From NCBI GenBank assembly GCA_035547425.1, contig DASZUU010000050.1:48526-112525 (forward strand): 64,000 nt of DNA, read 5' to 3'. This document shows positions 51,003 to 60,370 of this stretch, one piece after another (the stretch's first letter is position 1; each line of letters begins with the position of its first letter). The position numbers and the translations under genes were made by a program. This stretch comes from Alloacidobacterium sp035547425 (lineage in GTDB: Bacteria > Acidobacteriota > Terriglobia > Terriglobales > Acidobacteriaceae). The notes below the pieces were generated by a model, which did not search any database, was not told the origin of the DNA, and saw only the letters and a program-made list of their open reading frames with translations.

Positions 51003-51380
51003 ATGAAAATTGTCGTCTGGATTGCACGTGTGCTTCTTGCACTGATTTTTATCGTCTTCGGACTGAACGGCTTTCTGCACTTTATTCCCGGTCCACTGCC
51101 GCCGGGGCTTGCAGGACAGTTTCTTGGAGCACTGATCCAGTCGCACTATGTGTATGTCGTGTCCGGCCTACAGGTTCTGGGCGGCGTCCTGTTACTGATA
51201 AATCCCTATGTGCCTCTGGCGTTGACGATCCTCGCTCCCCTGATCGTGAATATCGATCTCTTCCATATATTCCTGATGCCCATGGGCGCACAACTTGCCA
51301 TTGTAGTAACGATTGGCTGGATCATTATTTTCATTGAGCAGCGGCAGCACTTCGCCGGCATTTTTCCGAGGAAAGTCTAG
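51003..51380 (+). CDS. DoxX-like membrane protein
   Basis: A 125-residue protein with four predicted helices and little else. The pattern MKIVVWIARVLLALIFIVFGLNGFLHFIPGPLPP resembles small DoxX/YphA-type membrane proteins, which are linked to redox or surfactant-type metabolism in some bacteria; the assignment is by pattern only. The ATG at 51003 has AAAGGA seven bases upstream. Its stop overlaps the stop of the converging gene by four bases (CTAG). Confidence 0.7.
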   Translation: MKIVVWIARVLLALIFIVFGLNGFLHFIPGPLPPGLAGQFLGALIQSHYVYVVSGLQVLGGVLLLINPYVPLALTILAPLIVNIDLFHIFLMPMGAQLAIVVTIGWIIIFIEQRQHFAGIFPRKV

Positions 51381-51859
51381 TAGCGAGCTGTACAACTAGC
51401 CGGATAGTGTTGACCATTAACGACTACCCACCCGTTGTCGGCTCCACGATGTGTTGAGCAATGCACGTCGTGGATGCCGGCTACAAAACGGCCTTTGGAT
51501 GGAAAGAATGCCTGCCCGTATGCGTAAACCTGCGCATTGACGGGAGCGGCAACAACTCCATCGAGATCGTCGTTGGTCACGACTTCTATCAGATGCGTGG
51601 TGCCGTCGGGAAAAGCAACACGCAAGGGCAGTATCTGATGGCTGCCATGCCGTCCTCTTTTTTGCGTGCGCGATGCGCTTACCGTAAAGCCGCAGACCAT
51701 TACGTTGTCTACGGAGCCGGTTTGATCTGCACTGAGAAGACTGCCTAGTTTCTCATTGACCTGCGGGGCGCAGCTCTGCGGCACAGAAACGCTCCTTTGT
51801 CCCTGCGCTGCAGATGCAACCAGCACGATCAGCAGATTGATAACCCATCGCAACTTCAT
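51377..51859 (-). CDS. Secreted protein, DUF3465-like
   Basis: A 160-residue protein with a signal peptide (LRWVINLLIVLVASAAQG). The body contains GSHQILPLRVAFPDGTTHLIEVVTNDDL and VYAYGQAFFPSKGRFVAGIHDVHCSTHRGADNGWVVVNG, a layout that resembles DUF3465 (HQ..., N-D-L..., H...GW...G...Y), but the match is by eye and partial. Three or four cysteines could form disulfides. Function unknown. It follows purB on the minus strand, with only six bases between them, so they form an operon. Confidence 0.5.
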   Translation of the reverse strand: MKLRWVINLLIVLVASAAQGQRSVSVPQSCAPQVNEKLGSLLSADQTGSVDNVMVCGFTVSASRTQKRGRHGSHQILPLRVAFPDGTTHLIEVVTNDDLDGVVAAPVNAQVYAYGQAFFPSKGRFVAGIHDVHCSTHRGADNGWVVVNGQHYPASCTARY

Positions 51860-51865
51860 TCCTGA

Positions 51866-53161
51866 TTATCCTTGCAGAACACGGTCAAAGATCGCATCCA
51901 CATTGCTCAACTGCCGTTTTAAATCGAAGGCGCGAGCGATCTTCTCTGCGCTGAGCTTTGCCGTAATTTCAGGGTCGGCTTGAATGAGGTCGCGGAAGAC
52001 GAGGTCTTCTTTCCAGGCGCGCATGGCGTGGCCTTGCACAAGTCGATACGCGTCTTCGCGGAGCATGCCGGACTCAGCCAGATCGAGCAGCAACTGACCG
52101 CTGAAGATCAGGCCGCCGGTGCTTTCAAGATTCTTGAGCATGCGCTGCGGGTAGACGAGCAGCTTTTCGATCAATGTCGCGGTCTTTGCCAGGAGGTAAT
52201 CGGTAAGGACGGTGGAGTCGGGAAAAATGACCCGCTCGACGGAGGAGTGGGAGATATCGCGCTCATGCCAGAGAGCCACATTCTCATATGCAGCCTGCGC
52301 GTTCGCGCGCACAACACGAGCCAGGCCACTGATCTGCTCGGTCGTAATCGGATTGCGCTTGTGCGGCATGGCGGAGGAGCCTTTCTGCTTCTCGGAGAAA
52401 TATTCCTCGGCTTCGCGCACTTCGGTTCTTTGCAGATGGCGAATTTCAACGGCTATTTTATCGAGCGTTGCGGTAATGATGGCAAGCGTTGAAATATAGT
52501 GCGCGTGCCGGTCACGCTGAATGACCTGCGTGGCTATCGGAGCCGGCTTGAGTCCGAGCTTTTCGCAGATACGCTCTTCGTGCTTCGGGCTAAGATGGCC
52601 GAAAGTGCCGACTGCGCCGGAGAGCTTGCCGATACGAATCTGCTCAGCCGCTGCGTCAAAACGCTCGATGTTCCGATGCATCTCCGCGTACCAGTTCAGA
52701 AGCTTGAGGCCAAAGGTTGTGGGCTCTGCATGGATGCCGTGGGTGCGACCGATGGTCGGCGTGTGCTTGAATTCCAGAGCGCGCTTTTTGAGGACTTCCG
52801 CGACTGCGACCAGATCTTCGCGAATGATGGCTGACGCTGCTTTAATCTGGAGCGCCTGCGCCGTGTCGACAACGTCGTTCGATGTCAATCCGTAGTGTAG
52901 CCAGCGCGATTCGGGCCCGATTTTTTCAGCAACAGCAGTTGTGAAGGCGATGACGTCGTGCCTGACTTCGGCTTCAATTTCCTGAATACGCGCTACGCTG
53001 AAGTCGCCGCGTTCACGGATGGCCTTAGCCGCTTCGGCGGGCACGATTCCGTCCTCGGCCAGAGTTTCGCTGGCGGCGGTTTCCACCGCAAGCCACATGC
53101 GGTACTTATTTTCATCACTCCAGATTTTGCCCATTTGCGGGCGCGTATAGCGGGCGATCAA
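51866..53161 (-). CDS. purB: Adenylosuccinate lyase
   Basis: Cleaves adenylosuccinate to AMP and the SAICAR intermediate in purine synthesis. The 431-residue length and the fumarase-superfamily signature GSSAMPHKRNP are diagnostic; the catalytic histidine region TIGRTHGIHAEPTTFG and the N-terminal MIARYTRPQMGKIWSDENKYRMWLAVE also match. The start ATG at 53161 has a normal N-terminus. It lies directly upstream of the secreted DUF3465-like gene. Confidence 0.96.
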   Translation of the reverse strand: MIARYTRPQMGKIWSDENKYRMWLAVETAASETLAEDGIVPAEAAKAIRERGDFSVARIQEIEAEVRHDVIAFTTAVAEKIGPESRWLHYGLTSNDVVDTAQALQIKAASAIIREDLVAVAEVLKKRALEFKHTPTIGRTHGIHAEPTTFGLKLLNWYAEMHRNIERFDAAAEQIRIGKLSGAVGTFGHLSPKHEERICEKLGLKPAPIATQVIQRDRHAHYISTLAIITATLDKIAVEIRHLQRTEVREAEEYFSEKQKGSSAMPHKRNPITTEQISGLARVVRANAQAAYENVALWHERDISHSSVERVIFPDSTVLTDYLLAKTATLIEKLLVYPQRMLKNLESTGGLIFSGQLLLDLAESGMLREDAYRLVQGHAMRAWKEDLVFRDLIQADPEITAKLSAEKIARAFDLKRQLSNVDAIFDRVLQG

Positions 53162-53259
53162 CGAAGCACTCTCCTTAAGGAATAAGCTGTAGGGTGAACC
53201 TTCTTATTCTACCGTTTGCGCATCTTAATAGCGGTTAACACAGCAAAGAAAGGACATCC

Positions 53260-53505
53260 ATGGAAGAAGTTGTTACGATCGCCAGCTTTACCGAGCCGCT
53301 CGAAGCCGAAATGGCGAAGCTGCGGCTGGAATCTGCAGGAATCCAGGTCTTTCTCTCCGGTGAAAATGCCCGCATTATGGAACCGGGGCTGGGCCCATTG
53401 CAAATGCAGGTAAAAGCTGCTGATGAAGCAGACGCCCGCGCCATTCTTGCCGATCCCGGCGCTGATAACATTTCGGAGCCAATCTCCGAGCCGGACATAT
53501 CGTAA
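53260..53505 (+). CDS. DUF2007 domain protein
   Basis: An 81-residue single-domain protein of the DUF2007 (putative signal-transducing) type: VVTIASFTEPLEAEMAKLRLESAGIQVFLSGENARIMEP, then LQMQVKAADEADARAIL. These small ferredoxin-like folds are common and have no established function. A good start lies at 53260 with GAAAGGACATCC upstream. It precedes aroF by 67 bases on the same strand and may share its transcript. Confidence 0.85.
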   Translation: MEEVVTIASFTEPLEAEMAKLRLESAGIQVFLSGENARIMEPGLGPLQMQVKAADEADARAILADPGADNISEPISEPDIS

Positions 53506-53572
53506 AGCACTGCGCTTTCATAGTGAGCGAGCTGCCGATACACTGGTAAGTTACACAGAAAGGCTAGTATCC

Positions 53573-54631
53573 ATGCTTGTTGTTATGAAAGTGCAGGCCA
53601 CTGCAGAGGAAATCCAGGCTGTCTGCCAGCAGATTGAACAGTTGGGTTTTCGTCCTCATCCGCTGCCCGGTGCGCAGCGCACCGCAATCGGCATCACCGG
53701 AAATCAGGGCGAGATCGATCGAGGCAATCTTGAAGAGCTCTCCGGCGTGGCCGAAGTTATTCGCGTTTCCAAGCCGTACAAGTTAGTCAGCCGCGACATA
53801 AAGGAAGACAACACCGTCATCCACTTCCCGGGCACAAATGCTTCGATTGGCGGGCGCGATTTAGCTGTGATTGCCGGCCCCTGTTCCATAGAGAGCCGCG
53901 AGCAGGCGTTTGCGGTCGCAGAGCAGGTTGCCCAAGCTGGGGCCCAGTTCTTCCGTGGGGGCGCGTATAAGCCGCGCACTTCGCCGTATGCTTTTCAAGG
54001 GCTTGGCGAAGAAGCGTTGAAGATCATGGCGGAAATCCGCGACCGCTTAGGTTTGCGCATTGTCACCGAAGCCATCGATAACGAAGCGCTGGAACTGGTC
54101 GACAAATATGCGGATGTGATTCAGATCGGCGCTCGTAACATGCAGAATTTTTCGCTTCTCAAAGCTGCCGGACGCAAGCGCAAGCCGGTTCTACTGAAGC
54201 GCGGCATCGCCGCAACGCTGGAAGAATTCTTGATGGCGGCTGAGTACATCATGAGCGAAGGCAACTACCAGGTGATTCTGTGCGAGCGCGGCGTTCGCAC
54301 TTTTGCCGATCACACGCGCAATACACTCGATCTGAGCATTGTGCCCGCAGTGCAGAGACTCAGCCATCTTCCGATAGTGGTCGATCCCAGCCATGGCACC
54401 GGGAAACGCAATAAAGTGATTCCGCTTGGGCGCGCAGCGGTTGCCGTTGGCTGCGATGGCCTTATCGTAGAAGTTCATAACCAGCCGGATAAGGCGCTTT
54501 CCGACGGCATGCAATCGCTTTATCCGGAACAATTTGCTCGATTGATGGATGAGGCTTCGCAGATTGCTGTCGTATTGGGGCGCAATGTGCCGCGCGGTAT
54601 TGAGATTACGGAAGGCGCGGGAACCCGTTAG
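53573..54631 (+). CDS. aroF: 3-deoxy-7-phosphoheptulonate synthase, type I-beta
   Basis: First enzyme of the shikimate pathway, joining erythrose 4-phosphate and phosphoenolpyruvate. The N-terminal ferredoxin-like regulatory segment (about 1-70) resembles that of the Thermotoga enzyme, and the barrel has VIAGPCSIESREQAF, FRGGAYKPRTSPYAFQGLGEE and VVDPSHGTGKRNKV. The ATG at 53573 gives 352 residues, as expected for this class; an in-frame start further up lies in the DUF2007 gene. The beta-propeller gene follows after five bases. Confidence 0.92.
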   Translation: MLVVMKVQATAEEIQAVCQQIEQLGFRPHPLPGAQRTAIGITGNQGEIDRGNLEELSGVAEVIRVSKPYKLVSRDIKEDNTVIHFPGTNASIGGRDLAVIAGPCSIESREQAFAVAEQVAQAGAQFFRGGAYKPRTSPYAFQGLGEEALKIMAEIRDRLGLRIVTEAIDNEALELVDKYADVIQIGARNMQNFSLLKAAGRKRKPVLLKRGIAATLEEFLMAAEYIMSEGNYQVILCERGVRTFADHTRNTLDLSIVPAVQRLSHLPIVVDPSHGTGKRNKVIPLGRAAVAVGCDGLIVEVHNQPDKALSDGMQSLYPEQFARLMDEASQIAVVLGRNVPRGIEITEGAGTR

Positions 54632-54636
54632 AACGC

Positions 54637-55830
54637 ATGCCATCTTATCTTCGATTTCTCTCTGCGCGAGCAGCGGCTGTTGTTCTGGGGTTCACGCTTA
54701 CGACACTGACGGCCTGCCGCCGCCATGATTTCCCGCAATATTCGGCGGATTATCGTGAGTATGCCTATGTTACGAATGGCGGCAGCAATACAGTTACGGT
54801 CCTTGACCTCGTGAATATGAGGCAGGACCACGTGCTTCGCGTGGGCGATAACCCTACAGGAATAGCCGCTAATCCGTTCAAGAATGAAATTTACGCAGTC
54901 AATACCGGCAGCAGTTCGATCAGCGTCATCGATGCGGAGAAGAACGCTGTTGTTGCGACAATTCCTGTTCACAACAAGCCTTACTTTATCGATGTGGATG
55001 CCAGGGGCGAGCGGGCCTATGTCGCCAACTCGGGATCGAACAATGTCTCGGTGATCGATCTTGTGGCGAGGCGTGAGATTGCGGTGATCGGCGCCGGAGA
55101 AGCGCCGGGGCTGGCGCGCATTTCTCCTGACGGCAAGAGCCTGGTTGTGACCAATCGCGCGAGCGGCAGTGTAACGATTATTGATCCGCTTACATACAAG
55201 GTGCGCAGCGTCTTTGACGGATGCCCGGCGGCGACCCATGTGGTGATTCTGCCGGATTCATCGAAGGCATTCATTGCCTGCTCCGGCGGGCATCAGGTGA
55301 TGGTCCTTGGACTGGCGCACTCGGAGAGCGCGATTGCCTCGGAGCGCTCCGATCGGCTGCTGACATTCCTCGATGTGGGCAAGACTCCCGTGCATCTGGC
55401 GCTGAAGCCGGATGGTGGTGAAATTTTTGTTTCCAATTTCGACAGCGATTCGATCTCGGAGATTGCAACGCAGATGAATGAGGTTGGCGGGGCATACCTG
55501 GTCGGCGCTCATCCGGCTGAGGCAATCGTCAGCGCGGATAATTCGACGCTGTGGATCAGCAAATTTAATACCGATTCGATCGAGGTCTATTCGATTGACG
55601 ACGGCAAGCGGATCAACACGGTGCATGTCGGCTCGGGCCCGGATGCGCTGGCGTTTTCTGTCGAAGGGCATCTGCTGTTGGCCACGGATGCGCGCTCGAA
55701 TGATGTTTCCGTGATTCGCGTGTTGAGCCGTACACCTTCAGGCGCGAACCGGATCGGCACACTCTTTACGATGCTTCCGGCCGGCAAACAGCCGAATGCG
55801 ATTGTCGTGAAGGCTTTTCATGCGCGATAG
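54637..55830 (+). CDS. YncE-like beta-propeller lipoprotein
   Basis: A 397-residue lipoprotein: the signal ends in the lipobox LTTLTAC near residue 27. The mature part has seven-bladed propeller repeats (YVTNGGSNTVTVLDLVNM, YVANSGSNNVSVIDLVARR, LVVTNRASGSVTIIDPLT) of the YncE/surface-antigen type. Such propellers act as binding or sensing modules; the ligand is unknown. It starts five bases after the aroF stop and so is in its operon, but a link to aromatic synthesis is not obvious. Confidence 0.88.
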   Translation: MPSYLRFLSARAAAVVLGFTLTTLTACRRHDFPQYSADYREYAYVTNGGSNTVTVLDLVNMRQDHVLRVGDNPTGIAANPFKNEIYAVNTGSSSISVIDAEKNAVVATIPVHNKPYFIDVDARGERAYVANSGSNNVSVIDLVARREIAVIGAGEAPGLARISPDGKSLVVTNRASGSVTIIDPLTYKVRSVFDGCPAATHVVILPDSSKAFIACSGGHQVMVLGLAHSESAIASERSDRLLTFLDVGKTPVHLALKPDGGEIFVSNFDSDSISEIATQMNEVGGAYLVGAHPAEAIVSADNSTLWISKFNTDSIEVYSIDDGKRINTVHVGSGPDALAFSVEGHLLLATDARSNDVSVIRVLSRTPSGANRIGTLFTMLPAGKQPNAIVVKAFHAR

Positions 55831-55874
55831 CTGTTTCTTCCCTGTCGCCACTCAGCTTTTCTTATTTCGATTGT

Positions 55875-56591
55875 TCAGGAAGTAAGCGCTTCGCCCACGA
55901 GAACGATGCACGGCGCTGGAAGAGGCGAAGTATGAGGAAGTTTGGCCACGGTAGTTCGCTCAACTTTTTCCTGTTTTGTGGCTACGTTCGAGACGATAAC
56001 GCAAGGGGTATCTTGCGAAAAACCTGCTTCGAGAATCTGTGTGGCCAGACGAATATAATCCGAGCCGGGCATATAGATAATCAAAGTGGCGTCCGTGGGC
56101 AGCGAGCCCCAATGCGGCGGCTCGGTTCCGGCGCGATGGCCGGTGAGAAAAATGACCTTGGATGCGAGACGCCGGTCGGTAAGCGAAGATGCGATGCTTG
56201 AGGCGCCGGCGAATCCGGCGGTAATGCCTGGAACAGCTTCGTAGGGAATTCCCGCAGCGGATAGAGCTTCCATTTCTTCGCCTGCGCGGCCGAAGAGCAT
56301 AGGATCGCCGGTTTTGAGGCGCACGACGCTGTGTCCGGCACTGCCATGCGTTACCAGCAGACGGTTGATGTCTTCCTGCGTGATGGTCTTGTTACCGCAG
56401 CGCTTGCCTACATTGGAAACAGTTGCGCCTTCATGCGCTAGCTCAAGAATTTCGGGAGCTACGAGGTCGTCGTGGAAGATGAAGTCAGCAGTCAGCAGCA
56501 AATCTGCAGCCCGCACAGTCAATAAATCGGGATCGCCCGGACCCGCGCCGACCAGATAGACTTTCCCCTTCTCTGCCCTTTTCATCATCAT
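55875..56591 (-). CDS. cobA: Uroporphyrinogen-III C-methyltransferase
   Basis: Adds two methyl groups from SAM to uroporphyrinogen III to make precorrin-2, the branch to sirohaem and cobalamin. A 238-residue single-domain enzyme: VYLVGAGPGDPDLLTVRAADLL, VRLKTGDPMLFGRAGEEMEAL and VPGITAGFAGASS are characteristic. It lacks the CysG oxidase/ferrochelatase domain. It lies eight bases downstream of the PP2C phosphatase gene on the same strand. Three ATGs occur in a row at the start; the first is chosen. Confidence 0.95.
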   Translation of the reverse strand: MMMKRAEKGKVYLVGAGPGDPDLLTVRAADLLLTADFIFHDDLVAPEILELAHEGATVSNVGKRCGNKTITQEDINRLLVTHGSAGHSVVRLKTGDPMLFGRAGEEMEALSAAGIPYEAVPGITAGFAGASSIASSLTDRRLASKVIFLTGHRAGTEPPHWGSLPTDATLIIYMPGSDYIRLATQILEAGFSQDTPCVIVSNVATKQEKVERTTVAKLPHTSPLPAPCIVLVGEALTS

Positions 56592-56599
56592 CTTTCGAT

Positions 56600-58771
56600 T
56601 CAGCGCTGGCGCGCTAATACCAGAGTAATGTCATCCGGCTGTTCCTGGCCGCCAATCCAGTTGCGCAAAGACTGCATCACCTGCTCTGAAATTGCGTCGA
56701 GTGGCAGATGGCGATGGCGGCGTACAACATCCAGCAGTCTATCTTCGCCGAATTCTCCGAAATCGTTCTCCGGCTCTGTGACGCCATCACTGTACGCAAT
56801 AAGGATATCGCCGCTATTTAATTTCTCGACGCCCTGCTCATAGGTTGCGTTTTCCAATAAACCCACAACCGTGCCGCCACACGTTAGCTGCGTGACACTG
56901 TCATCATGGCGCAGGATCATCGGCGGAAGCTGCCCGCCGCAGGAGTACGTAAGGTCGCTGGTGGCTCCGTCGTAATGTGCGAGGAAGAGCGTCGCATACT
57001 TTTCCGGCTGTGTACTGCGGTAAAGATGCCGATTGAGCTGGGTAAGTATCCTTGCTGGCTCAAGAAATGGGTCGGATACATGGCCGTTTGAGGGATTGAA
57101 TTCGCCCTGCTCGTTGACAATGGCAGAGAATTGTTTGGCCGTCATATTGATATCTTCGCCGGCATACCGATAGGCACGCACCGCCGAGTGCAAGGTGGCC
57201 ATCAGCAGTGCAGCCGAAATTCCCTTGCCGCTGATATCTCCGAGGGCGAGGCCAAGGCCGGAATCGCCAAACACGAGAAAGTCGTAGTAGTCGCCGCTGA
57301 CAGTGCGCGCAGGATAGCAGGCACCGTGCAACTCAAGCGTAGGCAACGAGGCGGTGCTGCGTGGAAAGAGGTTGGCCTGCACCTCCTGCGCAATGGCGAG
57401 TTCGCTCTGCAGGCGCTCTTTTTCGCGCTGCTCGGCAAGCAGTCGTTCCAGCGAATACGACATGCGATTAAACGAGCGGCTGAGGGCGGCGAGCTGATCG
57501 TTACGCGTGACCTTGATGCGATGCGCCAGATTGCCCTGATCGATCTCGATCGTAGCATCGTAAAGATTATTGACCGATTGCGTGATCGTACGGTTGAGCC
57601 GCACAGCCATAATGAAAGCGATCAGCTCCAGCAGGCCGAAAAAAACAGCGATGGCAATGAGGATATTTTGTACGACCGAGGCAATACCAAGCGAGGTAAT
57701 GAAGAGGCGCTGGTACAGAAGCGAAGGCCGCGAGGTGACAATCGTTGGCGTATCGTGCCGGCGGCCTGTTGCCCAATCAATTGTCTCCAGTGGCGCATAA
57801 AACCGAATAGGAATGTCGTAGAAATGCTGCCCGGGGGGCATCATGCCGCCTGTGATGGCATTGCGACGAATTTCTTCCCTGGCGGCCTCGCGGTCTTCCA
57901 CTTTTATCTTGATGCCGGAGTCAGACGGCTGATTCACGGTGCTCTGAGCCTGTCCGCTGCCTGCTGCATTTTCATCGTTTACCGGGAGATTCGGCAGCAG
58001 TTCGATACGGCCAATGCCGTGAGCGACACCGGCGATTGCAGCCGCATTGATTTGCGTGCTGGTGATCAGAGTCGTCACGTGCCCATTGACTGTCTGCATG
58101 TCGATAGCACGCAAATAAAGCTTGTTATTGTCAAGAACTACGTTATTGAACCGATCCTTGGCCCAGGATGGGATTCGAGTAATATCGGACGCCTGAAGCG
58201 CAGCCGGGGTGATAGGCACGAGCTTGCCGTCATGAAAAGCGGCAATTTTGACGCCTACATCATCCCCGCGTGGAGCTGTGTCTTCCATCTCGGGCAAGGA
58301 GACAGTTTTGGCATTTGGCTCCATCGCCAGGATGTGGGCGACGTGCATGGCAAATGCGCGGTTTTCCGACGAATAATGCTCGAGCTGCGAATTCATCTCG
58401 GCTGTCGCGGCAAAGATGGCGAATTGCCCGCTGAACAGGTAAAGAGCGCTTAAGGCGAGCAGGACAAAGAGCACTACGGGTGTAAGCGCCATCAACAGAT
58501 ACGTCATGATGAGGCGGTTCCGTAGCTTCCATAGAAAACGACCGAATATCCAGCGCCATACAAGCGGGACGCAGAGGATAAGCAGCAAGGAAAGCGTAAG
58601 AAAACTGATGACGCTGAATATCTGCCCGGCAACGTGCGGAAGCAGGCGCAAGGGTACGAGGCAAAGATAGATAATCAGCAGCCAGAAGGCAAGTCGATGC
58701 ACCTTGCTTTGCGGCGGCTCGCGGCGGAGCGCACGAAAGACGCGAGCCTCAAAGTTTTTGACTTGTCCCAT
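56600..58771 (-). CDS. Membrane PP2C (SpoIIE-type) phosphatase with HAMP domain
   Basis: A 723-residue regulator. Two membrane hairpins at about 27-75 and 86-115 come first, then an extracytoplasmic sensor region (about 120-365), another helix at about 375-400, a HAMP linker (about 400-455) and a coiled-coil lead-in. The SpoIIE-type phosphatase follows (about 490-720), with YPARTVSGDYYDFLVFGDSGLGLALGDISGKG and IAYSDGVTEPENDFGEFGEDRL. Metal-binding aspartates are present, so it should be active. Such proteins usually act on anti-sigma-factor antagonists. No partner kinase is nearby. It is followed by cobA. Confidence 0.9.
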   Translation of the reverse strand: MGQVKNFEARVFRALRREPPQSKVHRLAFWLLIIYLCLVPLRLLPHVAGQIFSVISFLTLSLLLILCVPLVWRWIFGRFLWKLRNRLIMTYLLMALTPVVLFVLLALSALYLFSGQFAIFAATAEMNSQLEHYSSENRAFAMHVAHILAMEPNAKTVSLPEMEDTAPRGDDVGVKIAAFHDGKLVPITPAALQASDITRIPSWAKDRFNNVVLDNNKLYLRAIDMQTVNGHVTTLITSTQINAAAIAGVAHGIGRIELLPNLPVNDENAAGSGQAQSTVNQPSDSGIKIKVEDREAAREEIRRNAITGGMMPPGQHFYDIPIRFYAPLETIDWATGRRHDTPTIVTSRPSLLYQRLFITSLGIASVVQNILIAIAVFFGLLELIAFIMAVRLNRTITQSVNNLYDATIEIDQGNLAHRIKVTRNDQLAALSRSFNRMSYSLERLLAEQREKERLQSELAIAQEVQANLFPRSTASLPTLELHGACYPARTVSGDYYDFLVFGDSGLGLALGDISGKGISAALLMATLHSAVRAYRYAGEDINMTAKQFSAIVNEQGEFNPSNGHVSDPFLEPARILTQLNRHLYRSTQPEKYATLFLAHYDGATSDLTYSCGGQLPPMILRHDDSVTQLTCGGTVVGLLENATYEQGVEKLNSGDILIAYSDGVTEPENDFGEFGEDRLLDVVRRHRHLPLDAISEQVMQSLRNWIGGQEQPDDITLVLARQR

Positions 58772-58839
58772 GGTTTATTCGCTCGAATTTCGCCTGTGCA
58801 ACGAGTTTAGCGCGAGTCAGGCAAATTCGGAAAAGTCCT

Positions 58840-59748
58840 TCAATTTTCTGCCTTTTGCGCGGCTTGAACGTCTGCTTCATGAGCTAAACGGCGGGTATAG
58901 CGGGTTGCAGAGGATTGCGCCCCGGCAAGCAGCAGCAAACCGGTGAGAAAGGCCCACATCATAAGCGTAACGGAAACGGAAAACGGCCCGTAGACGGCAC
59001 GGAAGTCCAGCCAGGGCAAGAGCCTGACATAAAGCATCTTGGCGGCTTCCCACAAAAGTCCGGTAACAATTCCTGCCGGAAGCACGGCACGGAGCGGCAG
59101 TTTACGGTTGGGAAGCGCCCAATAGATCACGGAAAAAATAGCAATGCTTAAAAAAGCAGCTGAAATCTGCAGAAAAACGTGCTCAAAAAAGCTGTAAATC
59201 ACGTTATTTGTTTTGCCGAAAAAGAGGAACCAGAGAACCGTATTCTGCGCCGTTGTAAGAGCTATGGAAAGAAAAGCCAGGAAGCCGACAGCAAAGGCAA
59301 GACCTGTAGAAACAAGCTGATTCATCAAATAAGAGCGGTTTTCCGCCACACCCCAGACGCGGTTTAATGCGACTTCGAGCGGCTGAAAAACTCCTGAAGA
59401 GGAAATGAGCAACATGACTACGGAGGCAATTTGAACCCCACCTTTGGGATTAGCAAGCAAGCTCATGTTGCGAACGACGAAATCCTGATTCGCAGGCAGA
59501 AAGTAATGCAGCATGTCGCCGATAACATCTTCCATGGCAGCAGAATGAAAAACACGCCGCGCGATGGTAAACATCATGACGATAAACGGAAAAAGTGAAA
59601 GAATGGCATTCGCCGCCACACTGAAAGCGTAGGTGTGTACTTCGGTTTGCGTAAGGTATCGAGCAAGAGAAACTATCTGGCTCCAGGCTTTCTGAACAGA
59701 GAAAGATGATGCCTTGTAAGGTGTAGGCTGAGGCGGAACTTTCTGCAT
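58840..59748 (-). CDS. YihY/BrkB family membrane protein
   Basis: A 302-residue integral membrane protein with six helices, formerly called a putative ribonuclease BN relative. The family block AFSVAANAILSLFPFIVMMFTIA and the later GIVTGLLWEAAKMLYVRLLP...YGPFSVSVTLMMWAFLTGLLLLAGAQ are clear. The role is unknown. It is upstream of the PP2C gene with a gap of about 70 bases and could be co-transcribed with it. Confidence 0.9.
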   Translation of the reverse strand: MQKVPPQPTPYKASSFSVQKAWSQIVSLARYLTQTEVHTYAFSVAANAILSLFPFIVMMFTIARRVFHSAAMEDVIGDMLHYFLPANQDFVVRNMSLLANPKGGVQIASVVMLLISSSGVFQPLEVALNRVWGVAENRSYLMNQLVSTGLAFAVGFLAFLSIALTTAQNTVLWFLFFGKTNNVIYSFFEHVFLQISAAFLSIAIFSVIYWALPNRKLPLRAVLPAGIVTGLLWEAAKMLYVRLLPWLDFRAVYGPFSVSVTLMMWAFLTGLLLLAGAQSSATRYTRRLAHEADVQAAQKAEN

Positions 59749-60093
59749 ATACTTCTAGCGAGATGCTAACAAAATGACTGTCAATGATGTCTTATATGCA
59801 GAAAGCTTTTCATTTGGCACCTTATTGATTACTAAAGTACGATGTCCTATCGTAACCTCTTCTAACTCCAGCACTTGCAACGCATTTTTTACTTGCCACC
59901 AGTAAATTTTCCTGCCATAACAATATGCACGCTTCCTGTGTGAGAAGCAGGCTGCGTATTTGTTTGGAAGGCCGTTTGTCAGTTGTGGTTCAGTCTTCAG
60001 GAAAACCTTGCCACGGATGAAGCTGCCGAAGCGGTAACGGCGGCTTTTGGTGTTTCAGGGAGAATTTCCGGAGTAAAGCAGAAAGGAGTATCA
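59749..60093 (+). promoter_or_regulatory. Long leader of the cold-shock gene
   Basis: No gene is seen in this 345-base gap. A TTGCCA (59893-59898) and a weak -10 (CATAAC, 59916-59921) with 17-base spacing would give a leader of about 165 bases before the GTG at 60094. Long leaders of this size act as thermosensors in cold-shock mRNAs such as cspA. The hexamers are a visual guess. Confidence 0.35.
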
Positions 60094-60300
60094 GTGAAAG
60101 AGCACGGTGTTGTGAAATGGTTCAACGGAGCTAAGGGTTATGGGTTTATCCAGCGTTCAACCGGAGAGGACGTTTTCGTCCATTTCTCCGCTATTCTGGA
60201 CAATGGATACAAGACGCTGAATGAGGGTGAAGGCGTAGAGTTTGAATGCCAGCAGGGTCCCAAGGGACTGAATGCGGCGAATGTAACGCGCAACGCCTAG
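60094..60300 (+). CDS. Cold shock protein, CspA family
   Basis: A 68-residue RNA chaperone with a single OB fold: EHGVVKWFNGAKGYGFIQRSTGEDVFVHFSAI, where KGYGFI and VFVHF are the RNP1 and RNP2 motifs, then YKTLNEGEGVEFECQQGPKGLNAANV. The start is GTG at 60094, five bases after AAAGGAG; the upstream reading frame is the leader. An intrinsic terminator follows. Confidence 0.93.
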   Translation: MKEHGVVKWFNGAKGYGFIQRSTGEDVFVHFSAILDNGYKTLNEGEGVEFECQQGPKGLNAANVTRNA

Positions 60301-60321
60301 ACTTACACAAACACTTCTTCT

Positions 60322-60368
60322 GGTAAACGGCACCCCTGTCTTCCACAGGAATGCCGTTTATTTTCTTT
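60322..60368 (+). terminator. Intrinsic terminator after the cold-shock gene
   Basis: Stem TAAACGGCA (60324-60332) with its complement at 60352-60360, plus an inner CCTGT/ACAGG pairing, followed by TTTTCTTTTC. Confidence 0.85.
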
Positions 60369-60370
60369 TC